From: Ignavibacteriales bacterium
Lineage (GTDB): Bacteria; Bacteroidota; Ignavibacteria; Ignavibacteriales; Melioribacteraceae
NCBI GenBank assembly: GCA_007280825.1
Contig: QYQI01000083.1
Location: 1-18,800 of the forward strand
Direction: 5' to 3'
DNA: 18,800 bases
The notes below the pieces were generated by a model. That model did not search any database, was not told the DNA's origin, and worked only from the letters and a program-made list of their open reading frames with translations. Below are positions 1 to 7,136 of the stretch, in pieces (within the stretch, counting starts at the first letter, position 1; each line of letters begins with the position of its first letter). A program made the position numbers and the translations under genes.

Positions 1-732
1 ATAATTTCTACATTTTTAGGTGCACATACTTATCCTCCCGAATATAAGAACGATCATAAACAATATTTAGATCTTATCATTAAAGAACTGCTTCCGTACA
101 TCATAAAAAATAAACTTGCGGATTCTGTTGATGCATTTTGTGAGAAATCGGCATTCTCTTCCGAAGAGGTAGACAAGATATTTTCCAAAGCAAAAAAACT
201 TGGTTACAAATTACGTCTTCATACAGAACAGTTTAATAATATAGGCGGTTTAGAAGTTGCATTGAAACACAAAGCCCTTTCTGTTGATCATCTTGAAGTC
301 ATAAACGAAGATGATATTCCTAAATTAGCAAAGAGCGAAACAGTTTCAGTTCTATTGCCAGGTGTATCATTTTTTTTAGATTATGATTATGCACCCGCAA
401 GAAAGTTGATCGGACAGAATGCAATTGTTGCTTTGGCAACAGATTATAATCCTGGCTCATCACATATTCTCAATCTTCATTTTATTATGCAGCTTGCCGC
501 ACTTAAAATGAAAATGAGTACGGAAGAAATTATTTCTGCTGTTACCATAAATGCGTCTGCAGCGCTCGGATTAAATGATACGTCGGGAAGCATTGAGATC
601 GGTAAGCAGGCGGATTTTGCAGTTTTCGATACTAAAGATTATCAAGAAATAATTTATAACATTGGAATCAATTTGAATAAATACACAATTAAAAAAGGTC
701 AAATCATTTTTCAGAGAGCGGATACTTTATGA
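1..732 (+). CDS. hutI: Imidazolonepropionase, C-terminal part (5' end outside window)
   Basis: Hydrolyses 4-imidazolone-5-propionate to N-formimino-L-glutamate, the third step of cytosolic histidine breakdown. The reading frame is open from base 1, so the visible 243 residues lack the N-terminal part with the first metal-binding His-x-His. Family motifs seen in order are STFLGAH (about 10-33), DAFCE (about 130-144), the metal-ligand region LHTEQF (217-234), VDHLE (283-297) and ATDYNPGSSH (437-466), whose Asp is the conserved metal-site residue of this amidohydrolase family. The C-terminal segment ending in ADFAVFDTKDY is typical of amidohydrolases. The first internal Met (262) is not the start, because conserved sequence continues upstream of it. 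The stop overlaps the next start as ATGA (729-732), which implies translational coupling to the formimidoyltransferase gene. Confidence 0.95.
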   Translation: MISTFLGAHTYPPEYKNDHKQYLDLIIKELLPYIIKNKLADSVDAFCEKSAFSSEEVDKIFSKAKKLGYKLRLHTEQFNNIGGLEVALKHKALSVDHLEVINEDDIPKLAKSETVSVLLPGVSFFLDYDYAPARKLIGQNAIVALATDYNPGSSHILNLHFIMQLAALKMKMSTEEIISAVTINASAALGLNDTSGSIEIGKQADFAVFDTKDYQEIIYNIGINLNKYTIKKGQIIFQRADTL

Positions 733-1745
733 AAATTATTGAGTGCGTCCCGAATTTCAGTGAAGGGAAAAATCAAAAAACATTTGAAGCTATAAAAGAA
801 GCTGTAGCTAAAACTAAAGATGTAAAATTATTAAGTCTTGAACCGGATGGAGATTATAATCGTGTTGTTGTAACATTAGCAGGAAATGAAGAAGGAATAT
901 TAAACGGAACATTAAATGCTTGCAGAACTGCTGCATCATTGATTGATATGCGCACACACAAAGGAGAACATCCGCGTCTCGGTGCAATTGATGTTGTTCC
1001 ATTTGTTCCGGTTGCAAATGTAACTACGGAAGAATGCGTTAAGATTTCGGAAGAGTTTGCAAAAATTATTTCTCAAGATTTAAAAGTTCCGGTTTATCTT
1101 TATGAAAATGCCGCCCGTAAAGCAGACAGAAAAAGTTTATCAAGTATACGCCAGGGTGAGTACGAAGGTCTTGAAGAAAAATTGAAAGACAAAAATTGGC
1201 TTCCCGATTATGGCGAACCAGTTTTTAATCCTAAACTTGGTGCAATAGTTACCGGTTCTCGTTTCTTCTTAATTGCATACAATGTGAACATGAAATCTAA
1301 TGAAGTTAAATACTCAAAAGAGATTGGCGAGATTTTAAGAGAAAGTGGTTACGCTAAACGAGATGAGAATGGGAATGTTATAAAAGTTGATGGAAAGTCA
1401 ATAAAAGTCCCCGGGCGATTGAAAGAAGTAAAAGGAATGGGAGTTGCGCTGGAAAAATATAACATATCTCAAGTCTCAATGAACTTAAACAACTATAACG
1501 TTACCCCAATATATATTGCATTCGAAGAAGTTAGAAAAGAAGCTACACGACTCGGTGTTGAAGTTAATGGAAGTGAGATTGTCGGATTGGTTCCGCTTGA
1601 GGCAATGCTGCAAGCCGGCAGATTCTATTCCGGTGGAAAAGAAAAAAACGAAAAAAGTTTAGTGAATATTGCTATCGAAAAATTAGGATTAAGCGCGCTT
1701 CATCAATTCAAACCGGAAGAAAAAATAATAGAATACATGATTTAA
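729..1745 (+). CDS. ftcD: Glutamate formimidoyltransferase
   Basis: Transfers the formimino group from N-formimino-glutamate to tetrahydrofolate, giving glutamate and 5-formimino-THF. It uses the product of the upstream HutI. At 338 residues it is the stand-alone formiminotransferase domain; animals fuse it to the cyclodeaminase. The N-terminus IECVPNFSEG (residues 3-13) and THKGEHPRLGAIDVVPF (residues 76-92) are family signatures; the His of the GEHPR segment corresponds to the region of the catalytic His in the mammalian enzyme. The C-terminal half contains VSMNLNNY and the terminal EKIIEYM. The ATG overlaps the hutI stop by the ATGA arrangement. The companion cyclodeaminase gene follows after 73 bases that contain a nested palindrome. 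Confidence 0.93.
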   Translation: MKIIECVPNFSEGKNQKTFEAIKEAVAKTKDVKLLSLEPDGDYNRVVVTLAGNEEGILNGTLNACRTAASLIDMRTHKGEHPRLGAIDVVPFVPVANVTTEECVKISEEFAKIISQDLKVPVYLYENAARKADRKSLSSIRQGEYEGLEEKLKDKNWLPDYGEPVFNPKLGAIVTGSRFFLIAYNVNMKSNEVKYSKEIGEILRESGYAKRDENGNVIKVDGKSIKVPGRLKEVKGMGVALEKYNISQVSMNLNNYNVTPIYIAFEEVRKEATRLGVEVNGSEIVGLVPLEAMLQAGRFYSGGKEKNEKSLVNIAIEKLGLSALHQFKPEEKIIEYMI

Positions 1746-1800
1746 CCTCCCCCTGTGTCCCCCTCCTTGTACTAAGGAGGGGGAATAAAAGGGGGTGGTT
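1745..1800. repeat. Nested GC-rich palindrome between the two folate genes
   Basis: Two nested inverted repeats are visible. The inner stem is a perfect 10 bp (1759-1768 with 1774-1783, five-base loop). The outer arms are 10 bp with one mismatch (1745-1754 with 1790-1799). The C-rich left half and G-rich right half contrast strongly with the AT-rich neighbourhood. The layout matches the element at 4267-4316. Such elements are usually dispersed, non-coding REP/MITE-like repeats. Lying inside an operon, it would form a stable RNA hairpin between ftcD and the cyclodeaminase gene. It lacks the directly following T-run of a typical intrinsic terminator. Confidence 0.8.
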
Positions 1801-1818
1801 CAAAAAAAAGGATATTAA

Positions 1819-2451
1819 ATGAATCTCTCAAAAACTTTACAAGAATATTTCAACGAACTCTCGTCTAGTTCACCAACACCCGGTGGAGGAAACGTAGCGG
1901 CATTATGCGGAGCTCTTTCTTCAAGTTTAGGAATAATGGTCTGCAATCTTACGATCGGGAAAAAGAAATATGCTGATGTAGAAATTGAAATGATCAGATT
2001 AAAAGAGAAATTGGAAAACATACAGAAAAAATTTATTGAACTCGGACAAAAAGATAATGCTTCATTCGATAAAGTAATGGATGCATTCAAACTTCCCAAA
2101 GAAACTGAACAAGAAAAAAATATACGCTCTAAAGCAATTGAAGAAGCAACTATCGGCGCAACTTCAGCTCCGATGGAAGTAATTCAATCATCAAAAGCTC
2201 TTCTTCCGATTTTAGAAGTTATAATTGATAAAGGAAATAGAAATTCAATTTCTGATGCCGGAGTTGCTGTTGCATTAGTAAGAACTGCCGCAAACGGTGC
2301 ATACTTAAATGTGTTGATTAACTGCTCTTCATTAAATAACCAAACTATAGCCGGAGAATTGAAAAAGACAGCAGACATTTTAATAGAAGAAGTAATTCGA
2401 ACATGCGATAGATTATTCGAACAAGTCGTGAAAGCAGTTCAGACGAAATGA
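1819..2451 (+). CDS. Formimidoyltetrahydrofolate cyclodeaminase (FTCD C-terminal family)
   Basis: Predicted to convert 5-formimino-THF to 5,10-methenyl-THF plus ammonia, which completes the transfer of the histidine one-carbon unit into the folate pool. The 210-residue, mostly helical protein has the family signature PTPGGGNVAALCGAL near residues 20-34 and a helical C-terminus ending CDRLFEQVVKAVQ. Its length matches stand-alone FTCD_C proteins, often called FchA. AAAGGA lies about 8 bases upstream of the ATG. Position directly after ftcD strongly supports the role. A methenyl-THF cyclohydrolase-like activity is the alternative within the same family. The stop overlaps the next ATG (ATGA at 2448-2451). 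Confidence 0.86.
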   Translation: MNLSKTLQEYFNELSSSSPTPGGGNVAALCGALSSSLGIMVCNLTIGKKKYADVEIEMIRLKEKLENIQKKFIELGQKDNASFDKVMDAFKLPKETEQEKNIRSKAIEEATIGATSAPMEVIQSSKALLPILEVIIDKGNRNSISDAGVAVALVRTAANGAYLNVLINCSSLNNQTIAGELKKTADILIEEVIRTCDRLFEQVVKAVQTK

Positions 2452-3770
2452 GTGTCTTAGTTCCTAAGTCCCTAAGTCCCTTAGTACCTGAGCAAATTAA
2501 AAATTGCTTACTCAGGCACTTAGGCACTCAGGCACTCAGAAGCTTTCAAACTCTTGCATCAATTATTATTCTCCTACAAACAATTACTCCAGCACAAAAT
2601 ATTTCATTAGGCATCGACGTTCTTCAAAAAAATAATTTTTCTCTACTCACAGGAAAGCGTGTCGGATTAATTACAAACCATACCGGAGTTAATAGTAAAT
2701 TAGAATCAACTCTCGATCTTTTCAAACGAGCAGATAATTTTAAACTCACTGCAGTATTTTCTCCCGAACATGGATTAAAAGGATTAGTTGCTTCCGGACA
2801 ATCATTCGAAAGCTATACAGATACATTAACCAGAATAAAATATTTTGCACTCTACGGCAAGACTGCCAAACCTACAAAGGAAATGTTAGAAGGAATTGAT
2901 GCTCTCGTTTATGATATCCAAGATATCGGCGTTCGTTCGTACACATACATTTCTACACTGGGACTTGCAATGGAAGCGGCGGCAGAAAATAAAATTCAAT
3001 TCATAGTTTTAGATCGTCCTAATCCCTTAGGAGGTTTACGCATTGAAGGAAATATTGTTGAAGATGATTTCAGATCCTTCGTTAGCAATTATGCAATTCC
3101 TTATGTGTACGGATTAACATGCGGAGAACTGGCAAATCTTATCAACACAAAAGCCGCTCTTGGTAATAAAATTAAGTGCAAGCTCAAAGTTGTGAAGATG
3201 GAAGATTGGAATCGGAACATGCTTTTTAAGGATACGGGATTGATCTGGGTTCCGACATCTCCTAACGTTCCTTATATGGAAACTCCTTCTTATCTTGTTG
3301 CAAGCGGAGTGTTAGGTGAACTTGTCGTTTTCGGAATTGGAATTACTTACACTCTTCCCTTTCAAACATTTGCGGCTGAATGGATTGATGCCGACACTAT
3401 TGCTGTTAAAATGAACGCTCTTGATTTACCCGGAGTTTTATTCCGCCCGATTTCTTATAAAGTTCTTTACGGTGATTGGAAAGATCAAATACTTAACGGC
3501 GTGCAGATACACATAACCGATTTTGAAAAAGTGAATTTGCTTGAACTACAATTTTATTTTCTGCAGGTCTACCATCAACTTTACCCCGATACAAACCCGT
3601 TTACTCTTGCAACTACCAACCGTATGAAGATGTTTGACCTTGTAATGGGAACCGACAGAGTGAGATTAAAATTCTCGAAGAGATTTAGAGTTGATGATAT
3701 AAAAAAAATTCTGCATAAAGATATTGACTGGTTCAGAAAACTTTCCAGGAGATACTATTTATACAATTGA
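2448..3770 (+). CDS. NamZ/YbbC-type exo-beta-N-acetylmuramidase (DUF1343), exported
   Basis: Member of the DUF1343 family, whose characterised member NamZ removes terminal N-acetylmuramic acid from peptidoglycan fragments during cell-wall recycling or scavenging. Family motifs: GLITNHTG (about 73-80), FSPEHG (104-109, with a conserved acidic residue), YDIQDIGVRSYTYI (155-168), VLDRPNPLGG and PYVYGLTCGELA. A hydrophobic segment at about 36-48 followed by PAQN resembles a signal peptide. The unusual part is residues 3-32, which are encoded entirely by an inverted array of 8-bp repeats at 2455-2542 and sit in front of that signal. No in-frame ATG, GTG or TTG lies between the repeat and the signal, so 2448 (ATGA overlap with the previous gene) is the only standard start. 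Family assignment is firm; the N-terminus and efficient export are uncertain. Confidence 0.85.
   Translation: MSVLVPKSLSPLVPEQIKNCLLRHLGTQALRSFQTLASIIILLQTITPAQNISLGIDVLQKNNFSLLTGKRVGLITNHTGVNSKLESTLDLFKRADNFKLTAVFSPEHGLKGLVASGQSFESYTDTLTRIKYFALYGKTAKPTKEMLEGIDALVYDIQDIGVRSYTYISTLGLAMEAAAENKIQFIVLDRPNPLGGLRIEGNIVEDDFRSFVSNYAIPYVYGLTCGELANLINTKAALGNKIKCKLKVVKMEDWNRNMLFKDTGLIWVPTSPNVPYMETPSYLVASGVLGELVVFGIGITYTLPFQTFAAEWIDADTIAVKMNALDLPGVLFRPISYKVLYGDWKDQILNGVQIHITDFEKVNLLELQFYFLQVYHQLYPDTNPFTLATTNRMKMFDLVMGTDRVRLKFSKRFRVDDIKKILHKDIDWFRKLSRRYYLYN
2455..2542. repeat. Inverted array of degenerate 8-bp repeats inside a coding start
   Basis: The left arm (2455-2494) is five consecutive octamers of the type CCTRAGNN, including CCTAAGTC twice (2463-2478). 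The right arm (2511-2542) is four octamers in the opposite orientation (CTCAGGCA, CTTAGGCA, CTCAGGCA, then a degenerate CTCAGAAG). The arms flank a short AT-rich centre with AGCAA (2491-2495) paired to TTGCT (2504-2508). The whole can fold into a long hairpin. The reading frame of the NamZ-like gene runs through it without a stop. It looks like a dispersed palindromic repeat of intergenic origin. It is not a CRISPR array, since there are no spacers. Confidence 0.8.
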
Positions 3771-3777
3771 AATAATT

Positions 3778-3806
3778 AGTGGCGGTCATAAAAAAAAACC
3801 GCCACT
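3778..3806. terminator. Hairpin between convergent genes, possible terminator
   Basis: A perfect 9-bp inverted repeat, AGTGGCGGT (3778-3786) with ACCGCCACT (3798-3806), encloses an A-rich 11-base loop. It lies 7 bases after the NamZ-like stop on the + strand and 12 bases beyond the end of the convergent small gene on the - strand. Its position suits a shared terminator. The T-run is in the loop when read on the - strand, and only a weak T-rich stretch follows on the + strand, so termination is inferred rather than obvious. Confidence 0.5.
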
Positions 3807-3818
3807 ATTTGTTGACGG

Positions 3819-4100
3819 TTATTTTACATCCTTTATCATTTCTTTTACTTTTGCGTCTGTTAATACCATTTGATGGTGAGTTTTAGCATGCAATTTAACT
3901 ACTGAAACAATTTCTTTTTCATCCTTGCTTTGAATGCAAAAGCCGCATGCCGGATCACACTTTACTTCTTTGACGCTTCCCATTTCCTTCTTTTCCATCT
4001 TTTTTGCTTCACCCTTTTTAGCATCTTGTGCTATGGATGGTGTAACAAAAACAAGAGCTAACAACAATGTGAAGACTAGAACAAATCTATTTTTGTACAT
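3819..4100 (-). CDS. Small exported DUF1059-like protein
   Basis: A 93-residue protein with a clear signal peptide (residues 1 to about 24, hydrophobic core FVLVFTLLLALVFV, cleavage probably after SIA or SIAQ). A lysine-rich linker follows (about 27-43). The C-terminal half has the pattern CDPACGFCIQSKDEKEIV...HAKTHH...LTDAKVKEMIKDV. This matches the layout of DUF1059 proteins, small predicted metal-binding proteins with a Cys-rich start, a His-containing helix and a final helix opening with LT. DUF1059 proteins are usually short and lack an export signal, so this is a secreted variant. Biochemical role is unknown. AGGAGG at 4107-4112 lies 6 bases upstream of the ATG. It seems to be a single-gene unit. 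Confidence 0.72.
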   Translation of the reverse strand: MYKNRFVLVFTLLLALVFVTPSIAQDAKKGEAKKMEKKEMGSVKEVKCDPACGFCIQSKDEKEIVSVVKLHAKTHHQMVLTDAKVKEMIKDVK

Positions 4101-4163
4101 CTGAAACCTCCTAAAATGGTTTTATGTTATTGTTTGTTAAAACTAACAGAAAATTGCGGACGT

Positions 4164-4182
4164 ATAAGAACAATAATCTTAT
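4164..4182. promoter_or_regulatory. Small dyad upstream of the DUF1059-like gene
   Basis: ATAAGA (4164-4169) and TCTTAT (4177-4182) form a perfect 6-bp dyad with a 7-base centre, about 65 bases upstream of the start. On the - strand a TTGAAA lies at 4197-4202, with TAAGAT 15 bases downstream of it, a weak sigma-70-like pair with a short spacer. This may mark the promoter or operator of the small exported gene, but chance dyads of this size are common in AT-rich DNA. Confidence 0.2.
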
Positions 4183-4266
4183 CATGTTTAGTTCAATTTC
4201 AAGGTTATGATTTTTTGCATTCAAGAAGAGGTTTCTGATGACAGAAAATGTTTATTACTCTCTACG

Positions 4267-4316
4267 ACCTCACCCCAACCCCTCTCCTTGTTAAGGAGAG
4301 GGAGACAGGGTGAGGT
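4267..4316. repeat. Nested GC-rich palindrome 3' of the Kelch gene
   Basis: The outer arms are a perfect 9 bp (4267-4275 with 4308-4316). The inner stem is a perfect 10 bp (4280-4289 with 4293-4302) around a three-base loop. The architecture (outer CCTC-rich arm, inner CTCCTT/AAGGAG stem) parallels the element at 1745-1800, although the sequences differ. It begins 3 bases past the Kelch stop codon and could serve as its transcript end or as a 3' stabilising hairpin. It is probably a dispersed, non-coding repeat. Confidence 0.8.
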
Positions 4317-4319
4317 AAT

Positions 4320-5273
4320 TTATTTTTTCTGATTTGTAATATCCGTGTATTCAGTATTCGCCAAAGCAGAAATAGCACTCGTATTTTTACTACCGCCGAA
4401 TAGGTAAAGTTTTTCTCCGATTATTTGAACACCTGTATACTGTCTGCTAATCATGTTCGAATCGAATTTTGAGACTGTTTTTGTTTGAGTATCGTAAACT
4501 GCTAATAAATCTGTATCCAGAAATGAACCTACTAACCAAATTTTCCGTCCATCTGAAACTGCGGAAGAATTTGCTGAAATTTCAAAAGGAAGATTTTCTA
4601 ATTGTGTCCAGGTAGATTCTTCGAAATTGTAAGCATAAACATCGTCGTAATTTCTTTTGCCGTTATTTCCTCCGAAGGTATAAAGAACCCCGTCAATTAT
4701 TTTACCGCTTGTTTGTTTTCGTTCAGGCAAATCAGGCAGTCTTTTCCAAGTATCGTTTGCGGTATCGTATTCATAAAAATCATCTGAATATCCATACAGA
4801 TTTTGTCCGCCGAAAATGTAAATCTTATTATTCCAAACAGCAGATCCCGCGTTTTTTACAGGATTAGGATTTTCCGCGCACAGAGAAATGAGGTTTGTAT
4901 TTAGATCTAGCACTTCCACCCTTTTTGAAAGTGTGTTAAATGACGAAGTTTGATATTCACCATTCATAATATAAATTTTGTTACCGGACTCAATATATTC
5001 CGCATTGCAATATCTTCTAAGTGTAGAAGTTTTTGCAATAATCGTCCATTTGTTATTCTCAGCGTCATATCTCTCAATGTTATCCGAATAGTAAGGAGAA
5101 AATGCTATACCGCCGCAGACAGCATAAAGATATTTTCCATCTGTTGTATTTCCAAAGCCCAAACGTTTTTCATTCATATCTGCTAATGTTTTGAATATAA
5201 TATTTTCTTGAGCGATTAGAATGTTGGCAAGGATGAAGACTAAGATGATAAGAGATTTAATAATTCTTTTCAT
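4320..5273 (-). CDS. Kelch-repeat beta-propeller protein, exported
   Basis: A 317-residue protein with an N-terminal signal peptide (hydrophobic residues about 6-20, ending NILIAQ). After it come about six Kelch-type units, recognisable as YDxxxNxW or YDTANDTW followed by variable loops and KIYIFGG / LYTFGG / LYLFGG strands. One example is YEYDTANDTWKRLPDLP, followed by GVLYTFGGNNGKRNYDDVYAYN. The predicted fold is a single beta-propeller located in the periplasm or on the surface. Such propellers usually bind ligands or proteins, and no catalytic motif is visible. AGGAGG at 5278-5283 sits 4 bases upstream of the ATG. The 177-base gap upstream of this gene (5274-5450) holds no other feature I can support. 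The specific function cannot be told from sequence. Confidence 0.77.
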   Translation of the reverse strand: MKRIIKSLIILVFILANILIAQENIIFKTLADMNEKRLGFGNTTDGKYLYAVCGGIAFSPYYSDNIERYDAENNKWTIIAKTSTLRRYCNAEYIESGNKIYIMNGEYQTSSFNTLSKRVEVLDLNTNLISLCAENPNPVKNAGSAVWNNKIYIFGGQNLYGYSDDFYEYDTANDTWKRLPDLPERKQTSGKIIDGVLYTFGGNNGKRNYDDVYAYNFEESTWTQLENLPFEISANSSAVSDGRKIWLVGSFLDTDLLAVYDTQTKTVSKFDSNMISRQYTGVQIIGEKLYLFGGSKNTSAISALANTEYTDITNQKK

Positions 5274-5450
5274 TTTTCCTCCTAATAAATTGTTTATGAT
5301 ATTAAAACTGATTCTACTTAGTTATTATGTTATTATAATTTTAATTGTCAACAGATTTATTAATCACCTGATCTACACTATAGAATAACATCAATATTCC
5401 AGTAATTACAACTCATTTCAGAGGCTCTAGCAAAAGGTGAAGAGGAAATT

Positions 5451-7136
5451 TTATTTTTGAAAATCTATATTCACTCCGCCGACAGGCCAGCGTGCGCGGA
5501 GATTTAATGTATCCGGGTAAAACTTAAATTCTTCGGAAAGCTTCAAGGGAAAGATAGTGCCAAAATCATATTTGCCGTTCTTGTTCTTATCCTTAAAGCT
5601 CCACGCCAAATACTTTCCCGGTATAACTTTTTTGAAATCAAAATTTTTCTTTGAATCAATTTTTTGTTTGTAAGTTCTCTTCACTGCTTCAGCAGATTCA
5701 ATCACAACTAAAGTTTGAGTCGTATCGTTCACAGCAACCGTACCGCTAACTCCGCTGAAATCAAGTTCGTTAGATGTAGAAAATTTATTCTGAAATACTG
5801 AATCAATTTTATTTCCGGAGAGATCGGAATAATTTTTCAGATCGAGCTTTAAGGTGTAATCCGTACTCTGCTTTAATTTTTCAGACAAACGAATTAAGAA
5901 AGAAGCATCATCAGCTCGTTCAACTTCAAGCGGAATCTTTTTCCCTTTCGCATCTAGAATTGTTAATCTCTCTTTAATTGTCGAAAGCTCAACAGCATCA
6001 TTAAAGTTGAGCATTAATACCGGTTCTTCGAAATCAACTTTTTCACTGGGAAGTAATCCGGCAGATTTAATTATTCTCAATGCAAGTGTGTCGCGGTCGT
6101 TCTTGATCACAAAAGAATTTTTTTCTTCGGAAGATAAATTGTTTTTCATATCGGGAATATTCTTAGAGATCAGAACCCAACCTTCTTTCTTTTCAAGTGA
6201 ATCTGTAAACGCAGCATAAAACTGATTTGATCTTCCCTCACCTTTGAAAAAATATTTCGGAATTATTTTTTTGTTCGAGGTAGAATCATAAAAAATAAAA
6301 TTATCACCGAAGATTTTAGTGCTGTCTACCGATTTACTAAATTCGATCAGCAGATGATTCCGGTCTTTCATAATAACATTCGAGATCTTAGGTGCAACCG
6401 AATCTTCCATCGTTAGGAAGAAATCAACGTTATCATATTCAACCGTCTTATCAATCAATTCAATTTTTCTATTCTGCACACCAAATCCATCTTCATTTTT
6501 TTGATAGAGCAGATCGCGGAATTTATCTCTGATTGCAAAAACGGAATAATCACCATCTCTAAGACCGAGCAAAGAATAATTTCCGTTCTTCCCGGCTTGA
6601 GAAACATAATCCGGTTTTTGTTTTGTTGGATCTGCTTCTTTGCCATTCGTTTGATAAGCAAAGATCATTACACCATCAGGCGATGAATCATAAATTTTCC
6701 CTTTGATCTTCCCTTTATCAATTTTATTTCCGGTAGAGAAAGCAAACGTTAAAGATTCAGCCATCTTGTTGCCGTTGTTCATGTCCTTCACATCGGTACC
6801 GATACTTACAGTGTAAGTTGTATTTGCTTTAAGAGAATCGTTGAAATAAACTGTTAGAGTTTTTCCGCTCCAATCATACTTAAGAGGTTTCAGTAAAGCC
6901 GGAGAAATAAAAATTGCATCTTGAACAGAACGTTTGTCAACATATTTGCTGAAAGAAATTTCAGAATAATTTTCGTGATAATTTACAGTTCCGTTCTCCG
7001 GATAGACTTCAATGATCTTCGGAGGAATAGTATCAACTTCCCCGCCGCCTGGCGGAAGCTGGTTTGCACATCTTGCAAAAATAATTAGAGATGCAACAGC
7101 AAGAATTTTCATTATTGATTTTGAGTTTTTCGCCAT
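5451..7136 (-). CDS. Ig-like (SbsA-type) cell-envelope protein, possible lipoprotein
   Basis: A 561-residue protein of a type common in Bacteroidota. It has an N-terminal hydrophobic signal, a Cys, a PPGGGEVDTIPP segment, a first Ig-like SbsA domain (about 37-130, ISFSKYVDKRSVQDAI...SLKANTTYTVSIGTDVKDMNNGN), a carboxypeptidase-regulatory-like beta domain (about 140-235), further Ig-like segments, and a C-terminal KYLAWSFKDKNKNGKYDFG piece with an Asp/Asn-rich turn. The putative lipobox reads FARC (Cys 23), with Arg just before the Cys, which is not canonical, so lipidation is uncertain. Met9 at 7112 forms a TAATG overlap with the mltG stop and is an equally plausible start; neither start has a strong ribosome-binding site. 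Likely role is structural or surface-associated. Confidence 0.72.
   Translation of the reverse strand: MAKNSKSIMKILAVASLIIFARCANQLPPGGGEVDTIPPKIIEVYPENGTVNYHENYSEISFSKYVDKRSVQDAIFISPALLKPLKYDWSGKTLTVYFNDSLKANTTYTVSIGTDVKDMNNGNKMAESLTFAFSTGNKIDKGKIKGKIYDSSPDGVMIFAYQTNGKEADPTKQKPDYVSQAGKNGNYSLLGLRDGDYSVFAIRDKFRDLLYQKNEDGFGVQNRKIELIDKTVEYDNVDFFLTMEDSVAPKISNVIMKDRNHLLIEFSKSVDSTKIFGDNFIFYDSTSNKKIIPKYFFKGEGRSNQFYAAFTDSLEKKEGWVLISKNIPDMKNNLSSEEKNSFVIKNDRDTLALRIIKSAGLLPSEKVDFEEPVLMLNFNDAVELSTIKERLTILDAKGKKIPLEVERADDASFLIRLSEKLKQSTDYTLKLDLKNYSDLSGNKIDSVFQNKFSTSNELDFSGVSGTVAVNDTTQTLVVIESAEAVKRTYKQKIDSKKNFDFKKVIPGKYLAWSFKDKNKNGKYDFGTIFPLKLSEEFKFYPDTLNLRARWPVGGVNIDFQK

Noticed and set aside
814..1017. 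Reading frame on the - strand inside ftcD, and similar opposite-strand frames inside the cyclodeaminase, Kelch, Ig-like, mltG, tsaD, ProDH, coaE, rny, pheT and pheS genes
   Set aside because: They lie wholly within well-supported genes, have no recognisable domains or ribosome-binding sites, and are explained as shadows of the true frame.
2455..2542. Possible CRISPR array from regular octamer repeats
   Set aside because: The 8-bp units are directly tandem, change orientation in the middle and have no spacers. No cas gene is present.
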